A DNA stretch of 64,000 nucleotides from Methylorubrum populi. GTDB lineage: Bacteria > Pseudomonadota > Alphaproteobacteria > Rhizobiales > Beijerinckiaceae. Below are positions 49,307-58,346 of the stretch, piece after piece (position 1 is the first letter of the stretch; the number at the start of each line of letters is the position of its first letter). The stretch is from the NCBI GenBank assembly GCA_036946625.1, contig JAQIIU010000003.1, positions 2,245,001 to 2,309,000 of the forward strand, written 5' to 3'. Under the pieces are notes generated by a model. That model did no database searches. It was not told the DNA's origin and saw only the letters and a list, made by a program, of their open reading frames with translations. A program made the position numbers and the translations under genes.

Positions 49307-50608
49307 ATGATCGCGATCCCCCGCCGCGTGACGGCGCCGGGCATGGTGCTGTTCCTGCTGTGCCTGATGTACTTCATCACCTATGTCGACCGGGTCAACG
49401 TCGGCACCGCCGGCCCGGCGATCAAGGGTGAACTCGGGCTCACCAACACCGAACTCGGCCTCGTCTTCTCGGCCTTCGCCTACCCCTACGCGGTGTTCCA
49501 GATCGTCGGCGGCGCCATGGCCGACAAGTGGGGCGCGCGGCGCACCCTGCTGATCTGCGGCCTGATCTGGGCGGCGGCGACGGTGGCGACCGGCTTCGTC
49601 GGCGGCGTGGTCTCGCTGTTCCTGGCCCGCTTCGCGCTGGGCTTCGGCGAGGGCGCCACCTTCCCCACCGCGACCCGCGCCATGCAGTCCTGGGTGGCCA
49701 AGGACCGGCGCGGCTTCGCTCAAGGGATCACCCACTCCTTCGCCCGCTTCGGCAACGCGGTGACGCCGCCGCTGGTCGTCCTGATGATGGCCTATGTCGG
49801 CTGGCGCGGCGCCTTCGTCGTCCTCGGCATCGTCAGCTTCGTCTGGGTGCTGGTCTGGGCGTTCTACTACCGGGACGACCCGCGCCGGCATAAGGGCGTC
49901 ACGAGCGAGGATCTGGAGCGGCTGGCGATCCGCGACCGGACGGCCGAGCCGGCGGCGAAGCCCCCCGTGCCGTGGCGGCGGCTCGTGCCGCGCATGGCGC
50001 CGGTGACGCTGACCTATTTCTGCTACGGCTGGTCGCTGTGGCTCTACCTCAACTGGCTGCCCTCGTTCTTCAAGGACGGCTACGGCCTCGACATCAAGAA
50101 CTCGGCCCTGTTCGCCTCGGGCGTGTTCTTCGCGGGCGTCGTCGGCGACACCCTCGGCGGCGTGGTCTCCGACCGCATCCTGAAGAAGACCGGCGACCTG
50201 CAGAAGGCGCGCCGCAACGTGATCTGCCTCGGCATGCTGGGTGCCGCCGCCTGCCTCGCGGGCGTGTTCCTCACCAGGGAGCTCACCCTGGTGGCGCTGC
50301 TGCTCAGCGGCGGCTTCTTCTTCCTCGAACTGGTGATCGGCCCGATCTGGTCGGTGCCGATGGACATCGCGCCCCACTATGCCGGCACCGCGAGCGGGCT
50401 GATGAACTTCGGCTCGGCGTTCGCGGCCATCGTCTCGCCGCTCGCCTTCGGCCTGATCGTGGATCTGACCGGCAACTGGATCCTGCCGTTCGCCGGCTCG
50501 ATCGGCCTGCTCCTGCTCGGCGCGGGTCTGGCCTTCACCATGCACCCCGAGCGCCCGTTCGAGGACGGGCCCGAGGCCCTGGCGCCGCGGGCGGTGCCGG
50601 CGGAGTGA
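49307..50608 (+). CDS. MFS transporter, ACS (anion:cation symporter) family
   Basis: A protein of 433 residues with twelve membrane helices. The ACS-family features are seen: YFITYVDRVNVGTAGPAIKGELGL in helix 1, MADKWGARRTLL in loop 2-3, and ARFALGFGEGATFPTATRAMQSWV. The group takes up organic anions such as hexuronates, glucarate, phthalate or tartrate with protons. With hydroxypyruvate isomerase, an aminotransferase and a GntR regulator around it, uptake of a C2-C6 hydroxy acid is likely. ATG 49307 has GGAGG 8 nt upstream. It is followed by repeat family 1 copy E. Confidence 0.9.
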   Translation: MIAIPRRVTAPGMVLFLLCLMYFITYVDRVNVGTAGPAIKGELGLTNTELGLVFSAFAYPYAVFQIVGGAMADKWGARRTLLICGLIWAAATVATGFVGGVVSLFLARFALGFGEGATFPTATRAMQSWVAKDRRGFAQGITHSFARFGNAVTPPLVVLMMAYVGWRGAFVVLGIVSFVWVLVWAFYYRDDPRRHKGVTSEDLERLAIRDRTAEPAAKPPVPWRRLVPRMAPVTLTYFCYGWSLWLYLNWLPSFFKDGYGLDIKNSALFASGVFFAGVVGDTLGGVVSDRILKKTGDLQKARRNVICLGMLGAAACLAGVFLTRELTLVALLLSGGFFFLELVIGPIWSVPMDIAPHYAGTASGLMNFGSAFAAIVSPLAFGLIVDLTGNWILPFAGSIGLLLLGAGLAFTMHPERPFEDGPEALAPRAVPAE

Positions 50609-50609
50609 G

Positions 50610-50773
50610 ACGCCATCCGGTCGATGCGTTCGGCCTGTCCTGCATCCTTGCGAGGCGAAGCCGTGGCAAACCAGGGCGCGCCCTTTCCGGAGATGTCGCG
50701 CCCTGGATCGCTTCGCGGCCGCGCGCGATGACGGCGTGGGGCGAAACCCGAAGCGATCGATCGGAAACGGGAT
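50610..50773 (+). repeat. Palindromic repeat family 1, copy E
   Basis: 164-bp copy starting 2 bp after the MFS stop. The left end reads gacgccatccggtcgatgcg and the right end cgatcgatcggaaacggga. The terminal GTAT is changed to GGAT, and the centre is slightly diverged (gtggcaaaccagggcgcg). Confidence 0.9.
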
Positions 50774-50818
50774 GAAACACCGATCCCGCCGCCGCTCCGG
50801 CGGCGGCGGGGAGGAGGT

Positions 50819-51208
50819 TCAGCCCGAGGGGAAGCGGCGCGGGAGGCTCGCCAGCACCTCGATCGCCTCCTGCGAGATCCCCGTTTCCCGCACGGCCTCG
50901 AGGCTGCGATCCTCGGCCTCCGCGGTGCGCGGCTCGAACTGGCGGCGGTGGGCCTGGTCGAGGATGTCGGCGATCCGGTCGCCGACCGCCAGGGCGATGG
51001 CGGTCGAGTCCGGCCCCTCCGAGCGGTGGACGTGCATGCGCTGGAGCGCATCGGCGATCTGCCGCTCGAAGGCCTGGAACAGCGATTCGGCGGCCTGCGG
51101 GTTCATGCGCATCAGCGCACCCGCCGCCGCGCAATAGGTTTCCTTGAGCATGTAGAGGGTCAGGCGGTCGATCGCCCGCTCGTCGTCCTCGTCCACCGGT
51201 TTCGGCAT
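50819..51208 (-). CDS. Hypothetical helical protein (about 129 residues)
   Basis: A soluble, mostly helical protein that I do not recognise: DEDDERAIDRLTLYMLKETYCAAAGALMRMNPQAAESLFQAFERQIADALQRM, then a His-rich turn, ALAVGDRIADILDQAHRRQFE, and a final helix EAIEVLASLPRRF. The amino-acid use and codon bias fit a real gene. I chose ATG 51208 (PKPVDEDDE); ATG 51229 would add WDGTAPM. No partner is evident: it is flanked by repeat copy E and a gene-free stretch. Confidence 0.62.
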   Translation of the reverse strand: MPKPVDEDDERAIDRLTLYMLKETYCAAAGALMRMNPQAAESLFQAFERQIADALQRMHVHRSEGPDSTAIALAVGDRIADILDQAHRRQFEPRTAEAEDRSLEAVRETGISQEAIEVLASLPRRFPSG

Positions 51209-51229
51209 CGGCGCTGTTCCGTCCCACAT

Positions 51230-51596
51230 GCTTTTTGGCACCCCGCCGGAGCGAAGAGCCTCGAAAGCCGTCCCTACCGCAAAAGGCGGGGGGCGGCCCA
51301 GGCCGATTCCGGGACGGGCGAAAAACGGCTCGGTGGATGAGGCGGTTCGCCCGCGCGCTCCGTCGAGGGATCGGCCTGGGCCGCCTGCGGCCGGGCGAGC
51401 GCGGTGGCGATTGCTTTTCCGGGCGCCGAGCCATTCGGCCCGCCCGGAATCGGGAAATCCGGGCCGCACGACTTGCGTCTCGTGCAAGAGAGCTCGGCGG
51501 GTGCCGCGTCTCACGGCGTTGTGATGTCGGCCCGTTCGGAGTTCCGGCATACGCTGCGCCTTCACGCAGTTCCGCTGCTCAATGGATTTGAGGACG
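51230..51596. other. Gene-free 367-bp region
   Basis: Arg/Pro-rich open frames only. No repeat or terminator recognised. Confidence 0.5.
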
Positions 51597-51815
51597 ATGC
51601 GCGGTCACGAACACGGAATGCAGGATCGCGACGGCGCGCAGGGCGCACAACCTTCGGTCGTGTCGAGGCAGGATGCCGGCCCGAGCGACGATCTCGGCCT
51701 CGCGCAGGAGGCGCATGCCCTGATCTCGCTGTTCCTCGATATCGAGGATGCGCAGGCGCGCCGCCGCTGCATCGACTACGTCCGGCGCGAGGCCCGCGGC
51801 ATGTCGGAGGCGTGA
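51597..51815 (+). CDS. Small hypothetical protein (72 residues)
   Basis: A short protein with a disordered N-terminus (RGHEHGMQDRDGAQGAQPS) and a conserved-looking C-terminal helix (QEAHALISLFLDIEDAQARRRCIDYVRREA). The C-terminal helix resembles small regulator-type proteins of this genus, but I cannot assign a function. The ATG at 51597 has TGAGGA just upstream. ATG 51582 and ATG 51618 are alternatives. No operon partner. Confidence 0.5.
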   Translation: MRGHEHGMQDRDGAQGAQPSVVSRQDAGPSDDLGLAQEAHALISLFLDIEDAQARRRCIDYVRREARGMSEA

Positions 51816-51966
51816 GGCCGGCGGCCCCGCCGTCCGCGCGGGGACGGCGGGGGGCGTCGTTCGCACGACCGAGCCGATACGCGACGCGGCTCCCCCGCAG
51901 AATGACCGGGACCGGTTAGCCGAAGGTCAATGCCGTCCGCGGCCCCCGTGCCGGAACGGGACCGCG

Positions 51967-54678
51967 TCACGCCTCCGGCCCGGCGGCGGGCGATGGGGCG
52001 AAGACGAGGCGCTGGTAGACGAGGCCGATGCCGATCAGGCAGGCGCCGAGACCGAGGAAGGACAGGGCGCGCAAGGGGCCCTCCAGCCCCGACAGGTCGA
52101 GCAGGAACACCTTCAAGGTCGCCAGCCCCACCAGCGCCGCGGAGGCGAGGCGGGCGGTGGCCGAGCCGCGCAGGACGCCGTAGCCGAGCGCCACGAGGCC
52201 GAGGCCGAGCCACGCCGCCGAGTAGGCGTACCATTCGGCCTGTCCCGTCTCCCGGTCGAGCCCGAGCCGCTCCCCCTGGAAGCCGTGCCGCACGGCCAGG
52301 CACAGGGCGAGGAAGCTCAAGGTCAGCCCCAGGCCTCCCGCCGCCCGCACGAACCAGAGGGGCCGCACGCCGCGCGCCGCCCGCGCCAGGGCGAAGGCCG
52401 CCGCCGCCGGCAGGGCGTAGGCGAGCACGGCGTCGTTCACGATCACCCCGCCCGCGACCGGCTCGTCGGTGAAGAGCGGGTTGGCGGCCAGCCCGAGGCC
52501 GAGGGCGCCCTGGAGCAGGGCGAGGCCGGCGAAGGCGAGGCCGCCGAAGCGGATCACCGGCGAGGATGCCGGGCCGGTGATCCGCGTCAGAACCAGGCAG
52601 AAGCCGAGGGAGGTCAGCGTCGCGAGCCCCTGCTCCAGCACGCCGGTGCCGGGATCGGTGAGGTCGCCGCCGTGGAGCGCGTGCCGGATCTCGAGGAAGA
52701 CGAACAGGCCGGCGAGGAGCAGGCCCAGGGCCTGCGCCACCTGCTCCGGTGCGTCGGCTCCCCGCCCCGGCAGGCGGATCGCCCGCGCGGCGAGGCCGAA
52801 GCACAGGGCCGGCAGGCCGTAGGCGATCACGAGCCCGTTGAGGATCGGCGTGGACGACAGCCCGTCCCGGACCAGGGCCGGGTCCCAGGCCAGGCGCGCC
52901 GCCACGACCGCGCCGAGGCCGGCCACGCACCAGCGCAGGGCCGGGATGTCGAGGCGCCGGGCGATCAGGCCGGTGGCGAGCGCCGCCCCGGCCAGCGCCG
53001 GCGTCAGCGAGCCGCCCGACAGGGCGAAGACGAGGCCGAGGCACAGGCTCGCCACCGCCGCCGCGGCGAAGGCGCCGAGCCCCAGGGCCAGGGCCGGGGA
53101 GGGGGTCCGGTCGCCCTGCCGCCGGCACAGGGCGGCGAGCCCGCAGAAGCCCGCGGCGAGCGCGCCCGCCGCCGCGGCGAAGTCCGGCGCGACCGCCCCG
53201 CCCGCGATTCGGAGATAGGCCAGTCCCAGGGCCGCGAGCGGTGCCGCCGCCGCACCGGCGGCGAAGGTCAGCGCCGTGGCGTAGGGCAGGCGGCTGCCGC
53301 CCAGGAGCCGCAGCGCGCCGAGCCCGGCGACGCCCAGCGCGCCGACGGTCGCGACGGCGAGCAGCGCGCCGGGATTCCGGGTGCCGGACCAGAGGAAGGG
53401 CGGCGCGGCGCGCAAGGTCTCGCCCGCTTCCGGCCAGAGCACGACGACCCCGGCGAGCGTCAGCGCCGCGACCGGCAGCCCCGCGGCGGCGGGAGCGGCC
53501 AGGAAGCCGGCCAGGATGGGCAGCGCGACGGCGGCGAGGGCGGCCGCCGCCCAGCTCGGGCCGCCGGACGCCGTCGCGCCGAGCACCGCCAGCGCCACGG
53601 CGCCCGCGGCGGCGAGCGCGAGGGCGGCGAAGCGGTCGAGGCGCGCCTGCGCGTCGGGCACGCCGCGGCCCGGCAGGACGGCGAAGACGAGGATGGCCAG
53701 CGCCTGCTGCAGCACGAGATGGGCCTGCGCCGCCGCGCCGTCCCCGGGCAGGGCGGCGAGGAGCAGGCTCCAGGCCGCCGCGCCGAGACCGCCCGCCACG
53801 GCCAGGGCGCGCCAGCCCCTGGTCCAGGCGAAGGCGTAGGCGCTGCCCGCCACCACGGGCAGGTAGAGGGCGAGCGGCCACGGGCTCGTTCCCCCGCCCC
53901 CGACGAGGAGCGGCGCGGCCAGCGCCCCGACGAGGCCGATGCCGGCGAGCGCCGGCCCGTGCAGCAGGGCGGCGACCATGGCGGCGAGCCCCGTCGCCGC
54001 GAGCCCGGCGAAGGCGAGGGTCGGACCGACGAAGCCGTAGAGGGCGTGCGCCGCGTAGACGGTCCCGAACAGGCCGACCGTCCCGGCGGCGGTGACCATG
54101 GCCGGGATGTCGGGCCAGCGCGAGGGGAGCGGCGCCGAGCCGCGCAGGCGCCGCCTCAGGAACTCTCCCAGCGCCACGAGGCCGAAGGCGAGGCCGAAGC
54201 CGCCGGCGATGCGCACCCCCGGTCCGAACAGGCCGCGCTCGGCCGAGTAGCGCACCAGCAACGCCGCTCCGAAGGCGAGGGCGAGGCCGCCGACCCAGAC
54301 GGTCCAGCAGGTGCCGAACCGCTCCTCGATGGAGGGGCCCGCAATGGGCGCGGCAATGGGCGCGGCACCCGGCGCCGGCCGCTCCGGCGTCACCGCGGGG
54401 ACGGCGCCGCGCTGCGGGGGAGGGGGTGTCGCGGGAGCGGGCGGCGCGGGAGACCGAGGCGCGGGCGGCGCCGATTCGGGTTGCGGCTCGGGGCGGGGCG
54501 CCTCCGGGGCCGGTGCGGCCGCGGGGCCGGCGATCGGGCGCGCCTCCACCAGGGCGAGGCGCCGCTCCAGAACCTCGATCCGGTGCCGCTGAAGCAGGAC
54601 CAGCAGCAGGGCCGCGGGGCCGCTCAGCGTCAGGGCCGTGAAGGCGAGTGCCGCAAACAGGAAAAAACTCTCGTCCAT
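51967..54678 (-). CDS. DUF2339 family multi-spanning membrane protein
   Basis: A protein of 903 residues. An N-terminal membrane helix (LFAALAFTALTLSGPAALLLVLL) and coiled segment (HRIEVLERRLALVEA) are followed by a Pro/Ala-rich linker (about 50-113). The DUF2339 core starts at IEERFGTCWTVWVGGLALAFGAALLVRYSAERGLFGPGVR and runs through more than twenty membrane segments to the C-terminus. The family is widespread and uncharacterised. The length is normal for it. The ATG at 54678 fits. It stands alone. Confidence 0.88.
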   Translation of the reverse strand: MDESFFLFAALAFTALTLSGPAALLLVLLQRHRIEVLERRLALVEARPIAGPAAAPAPEAPRPEPQPESAPPAPRSPAPPAPATPPPPQRGAVPAVTPERPAPGAAPIAAPIAGPSIEERFGTCWTVWVGGLALAFGAALLVRYSAERGLFGPGVRIAGGFGLAFGLVALGEFLRRRLRGSAPLPSRWPDIPAMVTAAGTVGLFGTVYAAHALYGFVGPTLAFAGLAATGLAAMVAALLHGPALAGIGLVGALAAPLLVGGGGTSPWPLALYLPVVAGSAYAFAWTRGWRALAVAGGLGAAAWSLLLAALPGDGAAAQAHLVLQQALAILVFAVLPGRGVPDAQARLDRFAALALAAAGAVALAVLGATASGGPSWAAAALAAVALPILAGFLAAPAAAGLPVAALTLAGVVVLWPEAGETLRAAPPFLWSGTRNPGALLAVATVGALGVAGLGALRLLGGSRLPYATALTFAAGAAAAPLAALGLAYLRIAGGAVAPDFAAAAGALAAGFCGLAALCRRQGDRTPSPALALGLGAFAAAAVASLCLGLVFALSGGSLTPALAGAALATGLIARRLDIPALRWCVAGLGAVVAARLAWDPALVRDGLSSTPILNGLVIAYGLPALCFGLAARAIRLPGRGADAPEQVAQALGLLLAGLFVFLEIRHALHGGDLTDPGTGVLEQGLATLTSLGFCLVLTRITGPASSPVIRFGGLAFAGLALLQGALGLGLAANPLFTDEPVAGGVIVNDAVLAYALPAAAAFALARAARGVRPLWFVRAAGGLGLTLSFLALCLAVRHGFQGERLGLDRETGQAEWYAYSAAWLGLGLVALGYGVLRGSATARLASAALVGLATLKVFLLDLSGLEGPLRALSFLGLGACLIGIGLVYQRLVFAPSPAAGPEA

Positions 54679-54848
54679 AGGCCGGCCGTCCGATTCGGGA
54701 GCGGCGAAGCTAGCCCCGTTCCCGCCCGAGACGGGTGCGAGCGCTCACACGCTCGTGAAGCATCGTGACGGGAATCCTATGGATCGCGCCCGCTTGCAAA
54801 TGCTCGGCCGATCTCCGCGAGGAAGCGGAAGGCCGCACGTATCCAGCA

Positions 54849-55100
54849 TCAGCGGACGAAGACCAGATGGAGAAGGCTGCCATCGCGCTCGACGACGGCG
54901 CAGCGACGATCGATCTTCAAACAGGCGATCGACAAACGCACCGTATCGGGGACGGCCACACCCGGACCGACCTGAACGTCGGCGCCATCCGGTGTCGTAT
55001 CCCAAATCAGGCAACCAATATCGGAACGGTTCTCTGAAGATGAAATCAGTCCTACCTTGAAGGCATCCTGCAGAAATAAATCACGGGCAGCGTCCAGCAT
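54849..55100 (-). CDS. Short PilZ-like domain protein
   Basis: A protein of 83 residues with the layout of a small PilZ domain: a helix (MLDAARDLFLQDAFKV), strands GLISSSENRSDIGCLIWDTTPDGADVQV, and GPGVAVPDTVRLSI, then KIDRRCAVVERDGSLLHLVFV. The c-di-GMP binding motifs RxxxR and DxSxxG are not intact (the second reads DTTPDG), so binding is doubtful. The ATG at 55100 is preferred to 55136 because the longer form only adds a Ser/Gln stretch. It lies in a region less GC-rich than the surroundings. Confidence 0.55.
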   Translation of the reverse strand: MLDAARDLFLQDAFKVGLISSSENRSDIGCLIWDTTPDGADVQVGPGVAVPDTVRLSIACLKIDRRCAVVERDGSLLHLVFVR

Positions 55101-55503
55101 CGGTTGACTCCGCGATTGCCCCAGGGTCGAACTCAAGGTTTACGGTTAACCCTTCCTGAAGGCACGCGGAAAATGATTGCATGCGGTGCAAAAAACATAT
55201 TGCGGAATGAACGAATTCATGAAAGCCCAATGGGGATTGCTTGTTCATCCCTCGGCTAAGTGCTTCACACTCTGGTGTTTTGCCGCCATTGCGGCCTGGG
55301 GCCGGCGAGCGTCCGCCCGACATGCCCGGCCGGTCGGGCGAGGATGGGGCCTCGGGCCCCCTGGGCCGCGGTCGGTTCGGCGACGGGGCGGCACGGAGCG
55401 CCGTCCACGTCAATCGAGTCGGCTTGCCCCCGCCACGGCTTGACCCGCTTCGGCGGGAGCCTCACCATCCGGGCGACGCGCGAAGACTCAAGGTTACAGA
55501 GGC
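55101..55503. other. Gene-free 403-bp region, partly AT-rich
   Basis: 55130-55265 is clearly lower in GC than the surrounding sequence, with gaacgaattcatgaaag. The second half is GC-rich. Open frames lack domains. It should contain the promoter of the Crp/Fnr gene. Confidence 0.5.
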
Positions 55504-56196
55504 GTGGCGACAGGCCGGTTGGCGAGCATCCCGTTCTTCAAGGAACCGGGTGTCGATCTCTCCCCATTCGAGACGCGCTGCCACTGGCGGCGCTTCGACG
55601 AGAACGAGACGCTCGTCGATTACGACGACATCTCGACCGACGTGTACTTCCTCGCCATGGGCGAGGTGCGCATCCTCAACCGCTCGCAATCGGGCAAGGA
55701 GGTCATCCTCGGCGAGATGCGCACCGGCGCCTTCTTCGGCGAACTCGCGGCCCTCGACGGGATCGGCCGCTCGGCCAACGTCACGGCGCTGACCCGCGGC
55801 GAGGTCTGCGTGGTGCCGGCCCCCGTCTTCCGCCAGATCGTGTTCGCCTCGGAGGCCATCGCCGACCGGCTGTTCCGCCTGCTCGCCAAGCGCGTGCGCG
55901 AGCTGAACACCCGGCTGATGGAACACGCGCTGCTCGACCTGCGCCACCGGCTCTACGCCGAATTGCTGCGCCTGTCCGTGCCGCGGGCCGGACAGGACGG
56001 CGAGCGGGTGGTGACGCCGCCGCCCTACCACCACGTGCTCGCCGCCCGCATCGGCTGCCGCCGGGAGCAGGTGACCCGCGAGTTCACGGTGATGGCGGGC
56101 GAGGGCCTGATCGACCGCACCCGCGGCGCCCTCGTCATCCGCCGCCCCGACCTGCTGGAGGCGCGGGTGCAGGAGGCGCTGCGCGAGGATACCTGA
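55504..56196 (+). CDS. Crp/Fnr family transcriptional regulator
   Basis: A protein of 230 residues. It has a cyclic-nucleotide-binding-type beta roll (LVDYDDISTDVYFLAMGEVRILN ... GEMRTGAFFGELAALDGIGRSANVTALT), a long dimer helix (ADRLFRLLAKRVRELNTRLMEHALLDLRHRLYAELLR) and a winged HTH (HHVLAARIGCRREQVTREFTVMAGEGLI). The N-terminus lacks the four-cysteine cluster of Fnr, so it is a non-Fe-S member. The GTG at 55504 is the only reasonable start before the first strand. The ABC transporter genes follow 45 bp downstream, so they are possible targets. Confidence 0.88.
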   Translation: MATGRLASIPFFKEPGVDLSPFETRCHWRRFDENETLVDYDDISTDVYFLAMGEVRILNRSQSGKEVILGEMRTGAFFGELAALDGIGRSANVTALTRGEVCVVPAPVFRQIVFASEAIADRLFRLLAKRVRELNTRLMEHALLDLRHRLYAELLRLSVPRAGQDGERVVTPPPYHHVLAARIGCRREQVTREFTVMAGEGLIDRTRGALVIRRPDLLEARVQEALREDT

Positions 56197-56241
56197 ACGC
56201 ACGACCCAGGGCTCACCGCGACGCTGGTTCAAGAACGCATC

Positions 56242-57318
56242 TTGCACGCCCCCCTCCCTCACCCGGACCGGAGGCTCCATCTGGAGCGGGTCACCAAGCG
56301 CTTCGGCGCGCACACGGCCGTCGATGGCGTCTGCCTCGATCTCGCGGGCGGCGAGTTCTTCTGTCTGCTCGGGCCTTCCGGCTGCGGCAAGAGCACCCTG
56401 CTGCGGATGGTGGCCGGGTTCGAGGCGCCGGATTCCGGGGCGATCCGGCTCGGCGGCACCGACCTGACGGCGCTGCCGCCGCATCGGCGGCCGGTCAACA
56501 TGATGTTCCAGTCCTACGCGCTGTTCCCGCACATGAGCGTGGCGGCCAACCTCGCCTACGGGCTGAAGGGTCTGGGCCTGAACCGGGTGCAGGTCGCGGC
56601 GCGCGTCAGGGACCTCCTCCGGCTCGTGCGGCTCGAAGGGTTCGAGGCACGCCGCCCGGACAGGCTCTCGGGCGGCCAGCGCCAGCGCGTGGCCCTGGCC
56701 CGCGCGCTCGCCCGCGAGCCGCGCCTCCTGCTCCTCGACGAACCCCTCGGGGCGCTCGACCGCGCCCTGCGCGAGGAGACGCAAGGCGAGTTGCGGGCGA
56801 TCCAGCGGCGGCTCGGCACCAGCTTCGTCGTCGTCACCCACGACGCCGGGGAGGCGATGGCGCTCGCCGACCGGATCGGCGTGATGGAACGCGGGCGCCT
56901 CGTGCAGGTGGGGCCGGGGCGCGACCTCTACGAGCGCCCGGCGAGCCGCTCCATCGCGGGTCTCCTCGGCGACGTGAACCTGATCGACGGCCGCCTCGGG
57001 CCGGCGGAGCCCGGCGCTTTTCGGAGTGTCGAGACCGCGCTCGGACCGATCCGCGCGAGCGGGGAGGGCGCGGCGGGCAACGCCGTCGTGATCGCGGTCC
57101 GCCCCGAGCGGCTGGTCGTGGGCGGGGAGGGCGGCCTGCCCGGCACGCTCACCGAGGCGACCTTTTTGGGCGATCGCATCCGCTACCGGATCGAGATGGC
57201 GAACGGCACGTCCTGGCGCGCCTCCGCCGCCCTGCCGACGCCCGGCCCGATCCCGTCCGTCGGCGAGCGCGTCACCGTCGCGGTGCCCGCGGACGCCGCG
57301 CGGATCCTGCCCGCATGA
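56242..57318 (+). CDS. ABC transporter ATP-binding protein (spermidine/putrescine PotA type)
   Basis: A protein of about 358 residues. The ATPase has Walker A (GPSGCGKSTLLRM), signature (LSGGQRQRVALARALA), Walker B (LLLLDEPLGALD) and the switch His (VTHDAGEAMALADR). A C-terminal TOBE domain (AVRPERLVVGG ... ATFLGDRIRYRIEM) is typical of PotA/FbpC. It energises uptake through the two permeases downstream. The TTG at 56242 is the best start I can see; no ATG or GTG lies between it and the ATPase fold. Its stop overlaps the next start (ATGA). Confidence 0.88.
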   Translation: MHAPLPHPDRRLHLERVTKRFGAHTAVDGVCLDLAGGEFFCLLGPSGCGKSTLLRMVAGFEAPDSGAIRLGGTDLTALPPHRRPVNMMFQSYALFPHMSVAANLAYGLKGLGLNRVQVAARVRDLLRLVRLEGFEARRPDRLSGGQRQRVALARALAREPRLLLLDEPLGALDRALREETQGELRAIQRRLGTSFVVVTHDAGEAMALADRIGVMERGRLVQVGPGRDLYERPASRSIAGLLGDVNLIDGRLGPAEPGAFRSVETALGPIRASGEGAAGNAVVIAVRPERLVVGGEGGLPGTLTEATFLGDRIRYRIEMANGTSWRASAALPTPGPIPSVGERVTVAVPADAARILPA

Positions 57319-58346
57319 GCGGCCCGCCGCAGCCCCCTGTACCGATCGGCGACGATCGCTCATCGCCGGCGGCCCCCGCGAATACGGGGCGGCGGCCATC
57401 CGCCGGACGCGCCGATCCCGACCCCCCGTCGGGATCGGCGCCGCTTGGTATCAGGATGAGCCGCGGCCTCGTGCGGGGCCTGCCCTTCCTGTGGCTCGCC
57501 CTGTTCTTCCTCGTGCCCTTCGCGGTGACGCTGAAGATCAGCTTCTCCTCGCCGGCCACCGCCCAGCCGCCCTACCTGCCGGTGCTCGAATGGGACGGCG
57601 GCCTGGAGGGCTGGCGCGAGTTCTTCGAGGCGCTCGACTTCCAGAACTACCAGATGATCGCGGCCGACGCGCTCTACCGCGACGCCGCCCTCTCCTCCCT
57701 CGGCTACGCCGCGCTCGCCACCGCGATCCTCGCCCTGATCGGCACGCCGACGGCCTACGCCATGGCCCGCGCCTCCGCCCGCCGGCAGCCGATCCTGGTG
57801 GCGCTCGTGATCGTGCCGTTCTGGACGAGCTTTCTGATCCGGGTCTATGCCTGGATCGCGATCCTCAAGCCCGAAGGGCTGCTCAACGCCGCCCTGCTGA
57901 AGCTCGGCCTGATCGGGGCGCCGCTGCCGATCCTCGACAGCCCCTACGGCGTGCTGATCGGGCTCGTCTACGCCTACCTGCCCTTCATGGTGCTGCCGCT
58001 CCACGCGGCGATGAGCCGGCTCGACCCGGCGCTCACCGAGGCCGCCGCCGATCTCGGCGCCGGGCGGGCGCGGGCCTTCTTCACCGTCACCCTGCCGCTG
58101 AGCCTGCCCGGCCTCGCCGCCGGCGCGCTGCTCTGCTTCATCCCGATGGTCGGCGAGTTCATCATCCCGGACCTGCTGGGCGGCTCGGACACGCTGATGC
58201 TCGGCCGCGTGCTGTGGAGCGAGTTCTTTTCGAACCGCGACTGGCCGCTCGCCTCGGCGGTCGCCGTGCTGCTGCTGATCCTCGTGGTCGGCCCCGTGGT
58301 GCTGTTCCGCGAGGCCGAGACGCGTCGCGAGGAGGCCGGACGATGA
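57315..58346 (+). CDS. ABC transporter permease (PotB type)
   Basis: A protein of 343 residues with six membrane helices and the binding-protein-dependent transport signature EAAADLGAGRARAFFTVTLPLSLPG. VPFWTSFLIRVYAW is typical of PotB. The first ~47 residues are a Pro/Ala-rich soluble stretch. An internal ATG at 57456 (MSRGLVRGLPFLWLALFFLVPF) would give the standard length of 296. The ATG at 57315 overlaps the ATPase stop, so either start is possible. It overlaps the next gene by ATGA. Confidence 0.88.
   Translation: MSGPPQPPVPIGDDRSSPAAPANTGRRPSAGRADPDPPSGSAPLGIRMSRGLVRGLPFLWLALFFLVPFAVTLKISFSSPATAQPPYLPVLEWDGGLEGWREFFEALDFQNYQMIAADALYRDAALSSLGYAALATAILALIGTPTAYAMARASARRQPILVALVIVPFWTSFLIRVYAWIAILKPEGLLNAALLKLGLIGAPLPILDSPYGVLIGLVYAYLPFMVLPLHAAMSRLDPALTEAAADLGAGRARAFFTVTLPLSLPGLAAGALLCFIPMVGEFIIPDLLGGSDTLMLGRVLWSEFFSNRDWPLASAVAVLLLILVVGPVVLFREAETRREEAGR

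Noticed and set aside
51748..54768. Very long plus-strand open frame (about 1000 codons) opposite the DUF2339 gene
   Set aside because: Extremely Gly/Arg/Glu/Gln-rich, with no domain. It is the antisense shadow of a high-GC membrane-protein gene.
55177..55443. 88-codon plus-strand open frame in the AT-rich pocket
   Set aside because: The second half turns into Arg/Gly/Pro-rich low-complexity sequence, there is no ribosome site, and no domain is seen.
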